NCBI GenBank assembly: GCA_000436755.1
Contig: FR887314.1
Location: 106,640-148,902 of the forward strand
From: Clostridium sp. CAG:253
Lineage (GTDB): Bacteria; Bacillota; Clostridia; Lachnospirales; Lachnospiraceae
Direction: 5' to 3'
DNA: 42,263 nucleotides
Position 1 is the first letter of the stretch. Each line of letters begins with the position of its first letter. Below, one piece after another: positions 34,240 through 42,097 of the stretch. The notes beneath the pieces are model-generated. The model was not told where the DNA came from. It saw nothing but the letters and a program-made list of their open reading frames with translations, and made no database searches. Position numbers and translations under genes: made by a program.

Positions 34240-35826
34240 ATGCACCGAAAAAGAAAAATTGCATTGATAATGGCGGCAGTGCTTGTTATAGCAGGTGTGG
34301 GGATATACGGCGGAAAGAGCATCTTAAAAAAAAGCTCATCCAAGCAGTCTCAAAAGACGCAGACCTCAGAAAGTAAAGGGGAGAATTCAGGAGAGTCTCA
34401 AAACAGCAGTATATTACAGGCTGGGGGCACTACATCTGGTGGAACTGACTATCAGTTATATAATTTGAATCTTGCCGGAACAAGTAAGACAGGTGCACTT
34501 GAAGTAAAGAGTGTACTAAAAAGTTCCGGTGATGAGGTTAAAAAGGGAGAGGCACTTATAAAACTTACGAAGGACAGCGTTACAGATACTAAAAATATTC
34601 TGAGTAAAGCAGTAAAAACTTATAAAAAGAAATATGAATCGGCAAAACTTGATTATGAAGAAGCTGTTTTTGATGCAAAAAGTGATTATCAGGACAGTTT
34701 ATCAGCATATGCTTCGGCACTTACTGATTACAAAGACAGCTTATCAGAGTATACAGGGTCGGTAAAAGAAGCAAAAAAACAGCTGGATAACAGCAAAAAA
34801 ATAATAAGTACATATCCTGAAAAGATAAAAAAAGCAAAACAGGACCTTACAAAAAAACAGAAACAGCTTATAAGTATAAATAAAAAATTAAAAAAGGCAA
34901 AAAAGCAGGCAGATAATAAAGCGAAAAATCTTCAGTCGAAACAAAACGCATATGAACAGGCAAAACAAAAAAATGATGAATTAAATACAGTTTCAAGATA
35001 TATAGGAGAATTCAGCAGGGAGAACAAGAGTGATATTTCACAGCTTACAAAAGATATTGAAGAAAAACTTGCATCATCAAATCAAGAAATGACAGCAAAA
35101 AATAATGCATATAAGAAAGCATCAAATCAGGCTGACAAGGCACAGAAGACATATGATAGTTACAGCTCTAAGAAAAATCAGCTTACATCACAGATAAGTA
35201 AATTAAGAAATAATATATCATCATATGGGAGTGCGTATAAAAATGCAAAGATGAACCTGGCGGCATACAGTTCATCTTACAATCAGGCATTATCTCAGGA
35301 AACAACGGGAAGAGTTAGTGCCAAAAAGACTTATGACGAGAGTGTTAGGGCATATAAAAGTGCCGATACGGTTTATAAGGCAGCGATAAAGTCAGCAAAA
35401 GAAACATTGCAGAAAGCAAAAGATAATTATACAAATGCAAGAGACAGAATAAAAGCATTTAATAAACTTGTATCTGGAAATAATGTTGTGGCATCAATGT
35501 CAGGAACTTTGTCGGAAATATCATATGAAAGCGGAGATATATTGAATAGTATGACGGCAATAGCAGGCTACAGTAATGAAAATACATTGAGTATCGATGT
35601 TACTGTCGACCAGACTGACATAGGAAATATTTCGGTAGGTGATGAGGTATCAGTAAACATTCAGAATATGCCTCAGACAGTAACAGGCAAGGTCGCAGCT
35701 ATCGAAACAGCATCATCATCGGAAAGCGTTTCAAAAGTAACATACACAGTGACAGTTTCTGTTGACAATACACAGGGAATGATGTCAAGCGGAAGTACGG
35801 CACAGGTGAATTTTACAGTAGAGTAA
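34240..35826 (+). CDS. HlyD/MacA-like efflux adaptor with long coiled coil (first of two)
   Basis: A 528-residue single-pass membrane protein. The start has two adjacent ATGs (34237 and 34240); 34240 is seven bases after AGGAGG. An N-terminal anchor (7-24) is followed by a Ser/Gln-rich linker. A split lipoyl-like domain (VKSVLKSSGDEVKKGEALIKL near 90-110, resumed by VVASMSGTLSEISYESGDIL near 430) flanks a very long alpha-helical hairpin (about 115-420, rich in Lys, Ala and Tyr). A beta-barrel segment, VDQTDIGNISVGDEVSVNI, ends the protein. This is the adaptor layout of MacA/YknX, here with an unusually long hairpin. It is the first gene of a probable operon; the next start is 30 bases on. Confidence 0.88.
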   Translation: MHRKRKIALIMAAVLVIAGVGIYGGKSILKKSSSKQSQKTQTSESKGENSGESQNSSILQAGGTTSGGTDYQLYNLNLAGTSKTGALEVKSVLKSSGDEVKKGEALIKLTKDSVTDTKNILSKAVKTYKKKYESAKLDYEEAVFDAKSDYQDSLSAYASALTDYKDSLSEYTGSVKEAKKQLDNSKKIISTYPEKIKKAKQDLTKKQKQLISINKKLKKAKKQADNKAKNLQSKQNAYEQAKQKNDELNTVSRYIGEFSRENKSDISQLTKDIEEKLASSNQEMTAKNNAYKKASNQADKAQKTYDSYSSKKNQLTSQISKLRNNISSYGSAYKNAKMNLAAYSSSYNQALSQETTGRVSAKKTYDESVRAYKSADTVYKAAIKSAKETLQKAKDNYTNARDRIKAFNKLVSGNNVVASMSGTLSEISYESGDILNSMTAIAGYSNENTLSIDVTVDQTDIGNISVGDEVSVNIQNMPQTVTGKVAAIETASSSESVSKVTYTVTVSVDNTQGMMSSGSTAQVNFTVE

Positions 35827-35856
35827 TGAATTATGAATCGAAAGGAAAGTGGAAAA

Positions 35857-37695
35857 ATGGCAGATAAAGAAAAAAAACAGATGACATCAAAGTCACGTAA
35901 AAAAAGAATAAAAAAAGTGGCGGTTTCCGTTATTCTTATTGCATGTATAACAGTTGTTGTGGTTTTTAATGTCATGAATAAAAATGATGACACAAAGACA
36001 ACCACTGTTACTAAAGAAAATACAGCTAAAAAAGGAAATCTTACAGTCGGAATAACTGAAAGCGGAACTATGGAGAGTGGTTCAATTACCCAGGCGTATG
36101 AACTTGATACATCTTCGGTAGGAAGCAGCAGTTCTTCGGCATCAGGGGCAGGCAGCAGTTCATCAGGAAACAGCAGCCAGAACAAAAGTGACTCACAGGG
36201 AATGCAGAATATCGGAAATGTAATGGGAATGGCAGGCGGTCAGTCCGGCTCAGAAAGTACGACATCTACTAAGTCAACAACATCATCGGGCAGTGAGAGT
36301 GTATCGGATTCAGACCTTGTTATAGGGAAAGTATGTATTACATCAGGACAGAATGTCAAAAAAGGTGATACTATTTTGAAATTGACAAATAAAAGTGTTT
36401 CAAATGTAAGAAAACTTTATAAAGAGGCAGTAAGCTCAGCAAGACTTTCACTGAAAGAAGCAAAGATTGACAGAGATTCCGATAAACTTACGGCAGAATA
36501 CGAATATAAAGAGAGACTTGCAGCAGGACAGAGTGCAAAAACAACATATAACGCTATGGTACAAAGTCTTAACAGTGCAGTTATGGCCGCACAGAACAAT
36601 TACAACACGGCAGTTTCGGGAATAAAAACACTTCCTTTAAAAATAAAAACGTTACAAAAGAAGATTAAAAAAGCAGGCGGAAGTACCTCTGTTTATAAAA
36701 GTACATCATCAAACCAGTCAACAGACCAGAAAGTGGGAGAAGGTTCAGGAGCATCATCAAATAACATGTCCGGTATGGAAAATTATAATAAAAATATGAC
36801 ACAGGATTCTTCCACGAATACAAATACATCGTCAGACAGCAGCAGTCAGGGTACATCAAGTAAGATAACAATAATGCAGCAGCAGCTTGCAACATATAAA
36901 CAGCAGTTATCAGAGTATAAAGCTAATCTGATAAACTTAAAGTCTCAGCTTAAGGCAGCGAAAAAAGCAAAAAAGACAGGTGAAGTCAGTGCCCAAAAGA
37001 CTTATGATGCAGCCATGCTTCAATATTCAAACGCAAAGACGCTTTACAATGTTGCAATGGATGGAATAGATGATGATGTCAAAGAGGCGCAGGAGACATT
37101 AAAAGATGCACAAAAAGAACTTAAGACATTTGAAAAATATGCAGGAACAGGCGTGATAAAAGCGGAGTGTTCAGGTACAGTTACTTCAGTCGGCTATGAA
37201 GACGGTGAGACACTTAGCACAGACACGGATATAGCCACGTATAAGAATGCAGAAGCAGTTACGATTTCTGTATCTGTTGCACAGGATGATATTTCAGAAG
37301 TAGAAGTCGGAGATACCGTAAATATAAATCTTACTGCATATGAGGATGAGACATTCCATGGCAAAGTTACATCTATTTCTTCTACAACATCATCTGATAC
37401 AAGCACGGTAAGTTATCCTGTTGTAGTTACTATGACGGGTGACGTTTCAAGCGTTTATGCAGGCATGAGTGCGGAAGTTACATTTGTTACCAAAGAGATA
37501 AAGGATGTTCTTTATATTTCTAATAAAGCAGTAACGACAGAGGGAACAAAGTCATACGTTACAAAGAAAAAAAGTGACGGAAGTACAACAAAGACACAGG
37601 TTAAGACAGGTTTCTCAGATGGACATAATGTTCAGATAGAGAGTGGATTAAGTGAAGGTGATACAGTTCTTATAGAAAGCCGGGTGAGCGAATGA
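35857..37695 (+). CDS. MacA/YknX-like efflux adaptor with low-complexity inserts (second of two)
   Basis: A 612-residue adaptor, start at 35857 after AAAGGAAAG. It has a basic cytoplasmic tail, an anchor at about 20-40, then GNLTVGITESGTMESG, the typical first lipoyl half. Residues 86-152 are a Ser/Gly/Gln/Met-rich insert before VIGKVCITSGQNVKKGDTI. The helical hairpin (about 165-425) holds another Ser/Asn/Thr-rich insert near its tip. C-terminal parts are CSGTVTSVGYEDGETL, a barrel with AQDDISEVEVGDTVNINL, and a membrane-proximal domain, KDVLYISNKAVTTEGTKSYV, that the first adaptor lacks. The stop overlaps the permease start by four bases (ATGA). It probably bridges the permease to an outside partner or to cell wall. 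Confidence 0.9.
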   Translation: MADKEKKQMTSKSRKKRIKKVAVSVILIACITVVVVFNVMNKNDDTKTTTVTKENTAKKGNLTVGITESGTMESGSITQAYELDTSSVGSSSSSASGAGSSSSGNSSQNKSDSQGMQNIGNVMGMAGGQSGSESTTSTKSTTSSGSESVSDSDLVIGKVCITSGQNVKKGDTILKLTNKSVSNVRKLYKEAVSSARLSLKEAKIDRDSDKLTAEYEYKERLAAGQSAKTTYNAMVQSLNSAVMAAQNNYNTAVSGIKTLPLKIKTLQKKIKKAGGSTSVYKSTSSNQSTDQKVGEGSGASSNNMSGMENYNKNMTQDSSTNTNTSSDSSSQGTSSKITIMQQQLATYKQQLSEYKANLINLKSQLKAAKKAKKTGEVSAQKTYDAAMLQYSNAKTLYNVAMDGIDDDVKEAQETLKDAQKELKTFEKYAGTGVIKAECSGTVTSVGYEDGETLSTDTDIATYKNAEAVTISVSVAQDDISEVEVGDTVNINLTAYEDETFHGKVTSISSTTSSDTSTVSYPVVVTMTGDVSSVYAGMSAEVTFVTKEIKDVLYISNKAVTTEGTKSYVTKKKSDGSTTKTQVKTGFSDGHNVQIESGLSEGDTVLIESRVSE

Positions 37696-39092
37696 AACTA
37701 AGTGAGATATTAAGACTTGTCTGGATAAATCTTATTCAGAATAAATTTAAGGTTGTGCTTACTTCTATAGGTATAGTTGTCGGTGCAGCAACAATAGTGA
37801 TGGTTATTGCGATAGGAAGAGGCGGTCAGATGGATGTTGCAGACCAGTTCAAAAATCTGAACGCCGGAGCTATTGATATTTCATATGAGCAATCGACAGA
37901 CAGTTCATCGTTAAATAGTAAAGGGTCTTCAAAATCAGGCTCAACAAATAAATCATCGGGAGAAAATAGTGAGTCCAAAGGAAACCAGGGAGGCCCCGGC
38001 GGATTTGGAGGCGGACAGTGGATGCCGCAGATGCCCGGAGGTGGCATGCAAGGCGGCGGTTTCGGCGGATTTATGGCAGGAGGAAATAACAATAATGACA
38101 GTTCAAAAATAAATCAGGAAAAAATCACATTGTCAGAAGATGACATGGATGATTTAAAAACATTTCTTCCGGGAATATCAGATATAACAATATCTTATAC
38201 TACAAAATCTGAAGTGGACGGTGGAGACCTTGACGAGGCAGAAAGCTACACAATAGCAGGGGTAAAAAATAATTATGCAAGTATGAGTAATCTCACAATG
38301 GCAGCAGGAAGTTTTATCGAATCATCAAATGAGACAAATAAGGAAAAGGTTTGTGTACTCGGATATTCAGTTGCAAAAGAAATATTTGGAAGTGTAGAAG
38401 ATGCATATGACAGCACAATATACGTAGACAACAGGGCGTATGTTGTAAATGGTGTAATATCTGAAGTTGGAACAGTATCCTCAGGGATAAGTCCTGATGA
38501 CTCAATTTTCATACCATATAATACCGGTGTAAAGTATATAGTAGGTACAGATGCAAATTCTACGATAACAGTAATAGCATCTGATGTTGATAATGTAGAC
38601 AATGTTATGGAGAATATACAATCAGTATTGGCGGAGAATTATCCAAATGCCGAATTTACTATAACTGATGCAGGAAGCAAAATGGAGGCAGCCTCAGAAT
38701 CAAATAATACACTTACAACACTTCTTATTGCAATGGCAGCAATAGTATTTATTGTAGGCGGTATAGGAATTATGAATGTATTATTTGTATCGGTTAAAGA
38801 GAGAACAAAAGAGATTGGTATATTGAAAGCAATAGGATGTACCAAAAAAGATATTCTTATAGAATTTTTGCTGGAGGCGTGTTTTATAAGTATTCTAGGC
38901 GGAATACTCGGAGTTCTTTTGAGTTTTGGCATAACACCGATAGTTGAGTACTTTGACGTGAGAGTTGAACTTTCTGTTGCCGGTGCAGTGCTTGCAGTTG
39001 TATTTGCAATATTTACAGGAACAGTATTTGGATTTTATCCAGCACTCAAAGCTTCAAAACTTGTACCTGTTGAGGCAGTAAATGAAGAATAG
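37692..39092 (+). CDS. MacB-like ABC transporter permease
   Basis: A 466-residue FtsX/MacB permease without its own ATPase domain. TM1 is at about 20-42; an extracellular MacB_PCD domain spans 43-340; TM2-4 lie at about 345-367, 390-412 and 428-450. VKERTKEIGILKAIGCTKKDI is the coupling helix that meets the ATPase, and the protein ends with the usual PALKASKLVPVEAV. Residues 68-139 are a low-complexity insert: Ser/Lys-rich, then Gly/Met/Pro/Gln-rich (GGGQWMPQMPGGGMQGGG), then NNNN. Its start overlaps the adaptor stop. The matching ATPase follows after a short lipoprotein gene. Confidence 0.93.
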   Translation: MKLSEILRLVWINLIQNKFKVVLTSIGIVVGAATIVMVIAIGRGGQMDVADQFKNLNAGAIDISYEQSTDSSSLNSKGSSKSGSTNKSSGENSESKGNQGGPGGFGGGQWMPQMPGGGMQGGGFGGFMAGGNNNNDSSKINQEKITLSEDDMDDLKTFLPGISDITISYTTKSEVDGGDLDEAESYTIAGVKNNYASMSNLTMAAGSFIESSNETNKEKVCVLGYSVAKEIFGSVEDAYDSTIYVDNRAYVVNGVISEVGTVSSGISPDDSIFIPYNTGVKYIVGTDANSTITVIASDVDNVDNVMENIQSVLAENYPNAEFTITDAGSKMEAASESNNTLTTLLIAMAAIVFIVGGIGIMNVLFVSVKERTKEIGILKAIGCTKKDILIEFLLEACFISILGGILGVLLSFGITPIVEYFDVRVELSVAGAVLAVVFAIFTGTVFGFYPALKASKLVPVEAVNEE

Positions 39093-39128
39093 TTTCGCGA
39101 GTATTTATAAGGATAGGGGAAATGAAAT

Positions 39129-39720
39129 ATGGTTCTTAAATTGAAAAAAATCAGAAAAATGACTGTATTGCTGCTTGTAATCTGCCTGTTGGTATCAGGT
39201 TGTTCAAAAGCAGAAGAAGAAAACACAAATGATATAGATTCTGTGAAACTGAAATCAAATCAGGAAATAGTAACCTGCAAGATAACGGCAATATATGGAA
39301 ATGAGATAGAGTATACTGTTGCTAAAGAGCAAAGTGTATCAGACACGAAAAAAGATAAAATGCCATCATCAAGCGGGGCACCTGACATGAATAATGGAAA
39401 TAATGATAATTCTGCCGGGGGACCGCCCGATATGGGCGGGGACAGCAAAAATTCATCGTCAGGTAATTCAGACAAAAATAAATCGGATAAAAGTAAATCT
39501 TCTAAGAACAGTGACAAAAAGGTTTACACATTGACAGATGAGACAGGAATTGACAGATGAGACAGGAAGTACAACGATACCGGTTGGAACGGATGTGATA
39601 ACATCACTCGGAAAAACGACAACGTTTTCAAGATTATCAAACGGGGATATTATCAAGATGATAATGGAGAAGGACTCAAGCGGAGAAAAAGTCGTAGTAG
39701 GAGTGTGGATAGTTTCATAA
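39129..39720 (+). pseudogene. Small lipoprotein of the efflux operon, frame broken by 19-bp tandem duplication
   Basis: The N-terminus has a basic region, a hydrophobic core and the lipobox LVSGC, giving a lipid-anchored product with Cys near residue 25. A Ser/Gly/Asn/Pro/Lys-rich spacer (about 75-130, with GGPPDMGGD) follows, then KVYTLTDETG. A direct 19-bp duplication at 39531-39568 repeats TDETG and shifts the frame; the first frame ends at 39560 (143 residues). The +1 frame continues STTIPVGTDV, then LSNGDIIKMIMEKDSSGE and VVGVWIVS to 39720. With one copy the product is a 190-residue lipoprotein with a C-terminal beta-rich domain. A good ATPase start follows 14 bases later, so polar effects are possible. 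The function is unknown. Confidence 0.85.
39531..39568 (+). repeat. 19-bp perfect direct tandem duplication in the lipoprotein gene
   Basis: TTGACAGATGAGACAGGAA at 39531-39549 is repeated without change at 39550-39568. The length is 19 (one more than a multiple of three), so the frame shifts by +1. Confidence 0.97.
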
Positions 39721-39734
39721 GAAAGGTGGTTTTT

Positions 39735-40493
39735 ATGATTAAGTTTGGAAAGAAAAAAGCAGTAAACAGTGATACTGATAAAGATAAAAATAAAAAGACT
39801 GCCGTTAAGCATGACGAGCATAAGATAGAGATTATCAATGTTAATAAGACTTATGACATGGGGAGGGAGTCTCTTCATGTCCTGAAGAATATAAATTTCA
39901 CGGTAGACGAGGGAGAGTTTGTTGCTATTCTTGGTCCCTCCGGTTCAGGTAAGTCTACACTTATGAATGTTATAGGCTGTATGGATCTTTTTGACGAGGG
40001 TGAATATTATCTTGACAGGCTTGCAATTCATGCAATGAAAGAAAAGAAACTTACAGGTATCAGAAACGAAAAAATCGGATTTATATTTCAGAATTATCAT
40101 TTGATACCTACATATACTGTTATTCAGAATGTTATAATGCCGCTTCTTATGAGAGGATATGAACATGAAGAAGCAGAAGAGATGTGTATGGATACAATAG
40201 AAATGCTTGGTCTTAAGGAAAGGGTAAACCATAAACCAAACGAGCTTTCAGGCGGTCAGAAACAGAGAGTTGCAATAGCAAGAGCGCTGGTAGGTGAACC
40301 TACAATTCTTTTGGCAGATGAGCCTACAGGAGCACTTGACAGTAAAAGCGGTAAAGAAGTTTTAAAACTGTTTAGAAAACTTAATGACATGGGAAATACG
40401 ATAGTTATGATAACACATGACCTTGAGGTGGCAAAAGCTGCAAAAAGGGTGGTTAAGATTGTAGACGGAGAGATGTTTGATGTCGAAAATTAA
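39735..40493 (+). CDS. MacB/LolD-type ABC transporter ATPase
   Basis: A 252-residue ATPase partner of the permease at 37692. After a charged N-terminal tail (1-30) come IEIINVNKTYDMG, Walker A GPSGSGKST (67-75), the Q-loop FIFQNYHLIPTYTVIQNV typical of this subfamily, signature ELSGGQKQRVAIARAL, Walker B LLADEPTGALD and MITHDLEVA with the switch His. AAAGGTGG lies five bases before ATG 39735. The order adaptor-adaptor-permease-lipoprotein-ATPase matches Gram-positive MacAB-like exporters such as the Bacillus Ykn type in content but has two adaptors. The substrate is unknown. The 3' end overlaps a small membrane-peptide frame. Confidence 0.94.
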   Translation: MIKFGKKKAVNSDTDKDKNKKTAVKHDEHKIEIINVNKTYDMGRESLHVLKNINFTVDEGEFVAILGPSGSGKSTLMNVIGCMDLFDEGEYYLDRLAIHAMKEKKLTGIRNEKIGFIFQNYHLIPTYTVIQNVIMPLLMRGYEHEEAEEMCMDTIEMLGLKERVNHKPNELSGGQKQRVAIARALVGEPTILLADEPTGALDSKSGKEVLKLFRKLNDMGNTIVMITHDLEVAKAAKRVVKIVDGEMFDVEN

Positions 40494-40587
40494 AAGATGG
40501 TTTAAATTGACATGGAGCGGGCAGAGTTTTACTCTAATTATATTAGCAATATTATTATCAGTGAAAGGAATAGTGTCTGCTCCATGA
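40480..40587 (+). CDS. Possible 35-residue membrane peptide
   Basis: A short frame overlapping the ATPase end by 14 bases and the next start by four (ATGA). It encodes a basic, Trp-containing N-terminus (SKIKRWFKLTW), a hydrophobic helix (FTLIILAILLSV) and ends VSAP, like a signal peptide with its cleavage site. GGAG lies nine bases before the ATG. The overlaps on both sides suggest translational coupling, either as a real small transporter subunit or leader, or as the detached signal sequence of a former exported protein. No homologue is recognised. Confidence 0.45.
   Translation: MSKIKRWFKLTWSGQSFTLIILAILLSVKGIVSAP
40507..40535 (+). promoter_or_regulatory. Possible promoter before the SBP5-like gene
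   Basis: TTGACA (40507-40512), a 17-base spacer and TACTCT (40530-40535), inside the small peptide frame. The -35 is perfect and the -10 weak. CATGGAGC (40511) and GCTCCATG (40579) form an inverted repeat around it. Confidence 0.35.
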
Positions 40588-41774
40588 AAAAAAATATAAT
40601 TGTTGTTGCTTTTTATGTATGTCTTGTCATTATAGTAATCACTTCATTTTGCAAAAATAAAAAAGATGATAATGGCGAACAGATTACATATTCACAAATA
40701 AAACAGACTGATGTGAAAGTGAAGAATACTGAAAATGATACGCAAAAAGTGCTGCATATAAAGGGTGATGTATCTGAAGAAATATCGCCTTTTGTATATA
40801 AGACAAAAGCTGACAGATATATATTGGATAAATGCTATATAAATATATATAATGAGTTAAAAAAAATAAACTCAGGCTCAGATTCGTTATATTTTGAAAG
40901 TGTAGAAAAAGACAGCCGGTATCTAAATAAAGGCAGAAAGAAAACAAAAAATAAGCTGACAACATACACAATAAGACTTAAAGAGGGAATTAGGGCAACA
41001 GACGGAATGGCTGTAACAGCCGATGATTTGATGTTTAATTATTATCTGAGAACCGACAGTTCGTATGAGGCATCTGACAATGTGTACAAGTGTAAGATAC
41101 TTGGACTGTTAAATTATCAGACTGGTTGTGAGAACAGTTCAAAAGCAAAGTATACGCTCTATGCGAAAATAAAGAAACCGTCTTCTGCAATGAAAAAAAA
41201 GATAAAAACAAAAATAATATATTCCGAGATAAAAGACGCATTTGAGTGGACGAGTTCTTTATACCGGGATGAAACTTACTCTTACATAACAGACAAATAT
41301 CCGAGGACAAGGGATTTGTTTGTTTATTTTTTTTCTCTGAATCCAAAATATAAAGCGAAAAATAAGAATGCTGATACGGTGATAAAACAGATTTCAGCCC
41401 AATACGGTTATGATTACAAAAAACTTGGAAAAGTGACAGGAAAGAATTATGATGCTCTTGTAAAAAAAATCGTACTCAATGAAATCTGCAAAAAGCAGCT
41501 GGACAAAAAGCAGCGTATAAAGGGATTGACAAAGATAGACAGCTATACGATACAGATACAGGTATATGAAAAGACATCTGAGAAAGATTTGTTTGACTTT
41601 TATGTAGTCCCGCTTGCAAAATGGGGTGATGTACAAAGCTTTGATTCAAATTATCAGTGGGGAGTGAAAAAGACAAAAACAAATGAGATAACGACAAAGA
41701 AAAACATAACGGGCGATGAGACAGGAGGGTTTAGGATAATTAGCAAAAATCCGTATGAACTTGTAGAGAAGTGA
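40584..41774 (+). CDS. Short SBP5-like (oligopeptide-binding) protein, C-terminal lobe missing
   Basis: A 396-residue protein with an N-terminal membrane anchor (about 4-22, VITSFC is not a good lipobox). YTIRLKEGIRATDGMAVTADDLMFNYYL near residues 130-160 is the hallmark of family 5 solute-binding proteins, and a TIQIQVYEKTSEKDLFDFYVVPLAKW stretch (interrupted here by no gap) near 330-355 matches the middle of that fold. The chain stops soon after ETGGFRIISKNPY, where normal members of 500-600 residues continue into the second half of lobe II, so it is truncated or a reduced variant. The ribosome binding site (GAAAGGAA) is 14 bases from ATG 40584; coupling to the upstream peptide frame could help. 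No peptide permease is nearby. Confidence 0.7.
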   Translation: MKKNIIVVAFYVCLVIIVITSFCKNKKDDNGEQITYSQIKQTDVKVKNTENDTQKVLHIKGDVSEEISPFVYKTKADRYILDKCYINIYNELKKINSGSDSLYFESVEKDSRYLNKGRKKTKNKLTTYTIRLKEGIRATDGMAVTADDLMFNYYLRTDSSYEASDNVYKCKILGLLNYQTGCENSSKAKYTLYAKIKKPSSAMKKKIKTKIIYSEIKDAFEWTSSLYRDETYSYITDKYPRTRDLFVYFFSLNPKYKAKNKNADTVIKQISAQYGYDYKKLGKVTGKNYDALVKKIVLNEICKKQLDKKQRIKGLTKIDSYTIQIQVYEKTSEKDLFDFYVVPLAKWGDVQSFDSNYQWGVKKTKTNEITTKKNITGDETGGFRIISKNPYELVEK

Positions 41775-41862
41775 TAAAAATAACAACAGACAGTAATCTT
41801 AATAGCGTACAGTGAACATAATGTTTAAAAACAGTATAATTGGTATGTTCAGATTTATATTT

Positions 41863-41963
41863 AAAGAGACTGTTGCATTAATGAAAAATCGTACAGGATA
41901 TAGAAGTAGTTACTATTAAATATCTATATTTGTATGAAATTTTCTTATTGCAGCTGTCTCTTT
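41863..41963 (+). repeat. 101-bp element with 19-bp imperfect terminal inverted repeats, terminator or MITE-like
   Basis: AAAGAGACTGTTGCATTAA (41863-41881) matches the complement of 41945-41963 at 16 of 19 positions, and seven T's run from 41961. It could be a terminator with an extended loop for the efflux operon, or a small non-autonomous transposable remnant. No target duplication is obvious. Confidence 0.5.
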
Positions 41964-42004
41964 TTTTGCACTGTTATGTTTTTGAAAAGATAAAAAACTC
42001 ATAC

Positions 42005-42033
42005 TTGACAAAATAAAACAATATGTATATATT
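42005..42033 (+). promoter_or_regulatory. Promoter of the PadR-family gene
   Basis: TTGACA (42005-42010), a 17-base spacer and TATATT (42028-42033). The -10 lies inside the long palindrome at 42021-42071. Confidence 0.65.
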
Positions 42034-42071
42034 TTATATATAATATTTTTATATATAAAATATATACATAT
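42021..42071. promoter_or_regulatory. 51-bp AT-rich perfect palindrome, candidate PadR operator
   Basis: Arms of 23 bp (42021-42043 and 42049-42071) are fully complementary around a five-base loop. The outer ends read ATATGTATATA and TATATACATAT, resembling the ATGT...ACAT sites known for PadR regulators. It covers the -10 and the probable transcription start, as expected for autorepression. Confidence 0.6.
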
Positions 42072-42097
42072 AATTAGCAAGGAAAGGGAGTGGAAAG

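Larger units (their letters stand above)
41775..42097. other. 323-base stretch without a supported gene
   Basis: It holds an imperfect long inverted repeat (41863-41963) ending in a T-run, a strong promoter (42005-42033) and a 51-base AT-rich palindrome (42021-42071). A 32-codon frame at 41821-41919 runs into the inverted repeat and is not supported. Confidence 0.7.

Noticed and set aside
39531..39568. Two separate genes (143 and 60 codons) instead of one broken lipoprotein gene
   Set aside because: The second frame has no ribosome binding site of its own, and removing one duplicate joins the two into a continuous domain.
41821..41919. 32-codon frame starting MFKNSIIGMF
   Set aside because: No ribosome binding site and it runs into the left arm of the 101-bp inverted repeat; better explained as non-coding.
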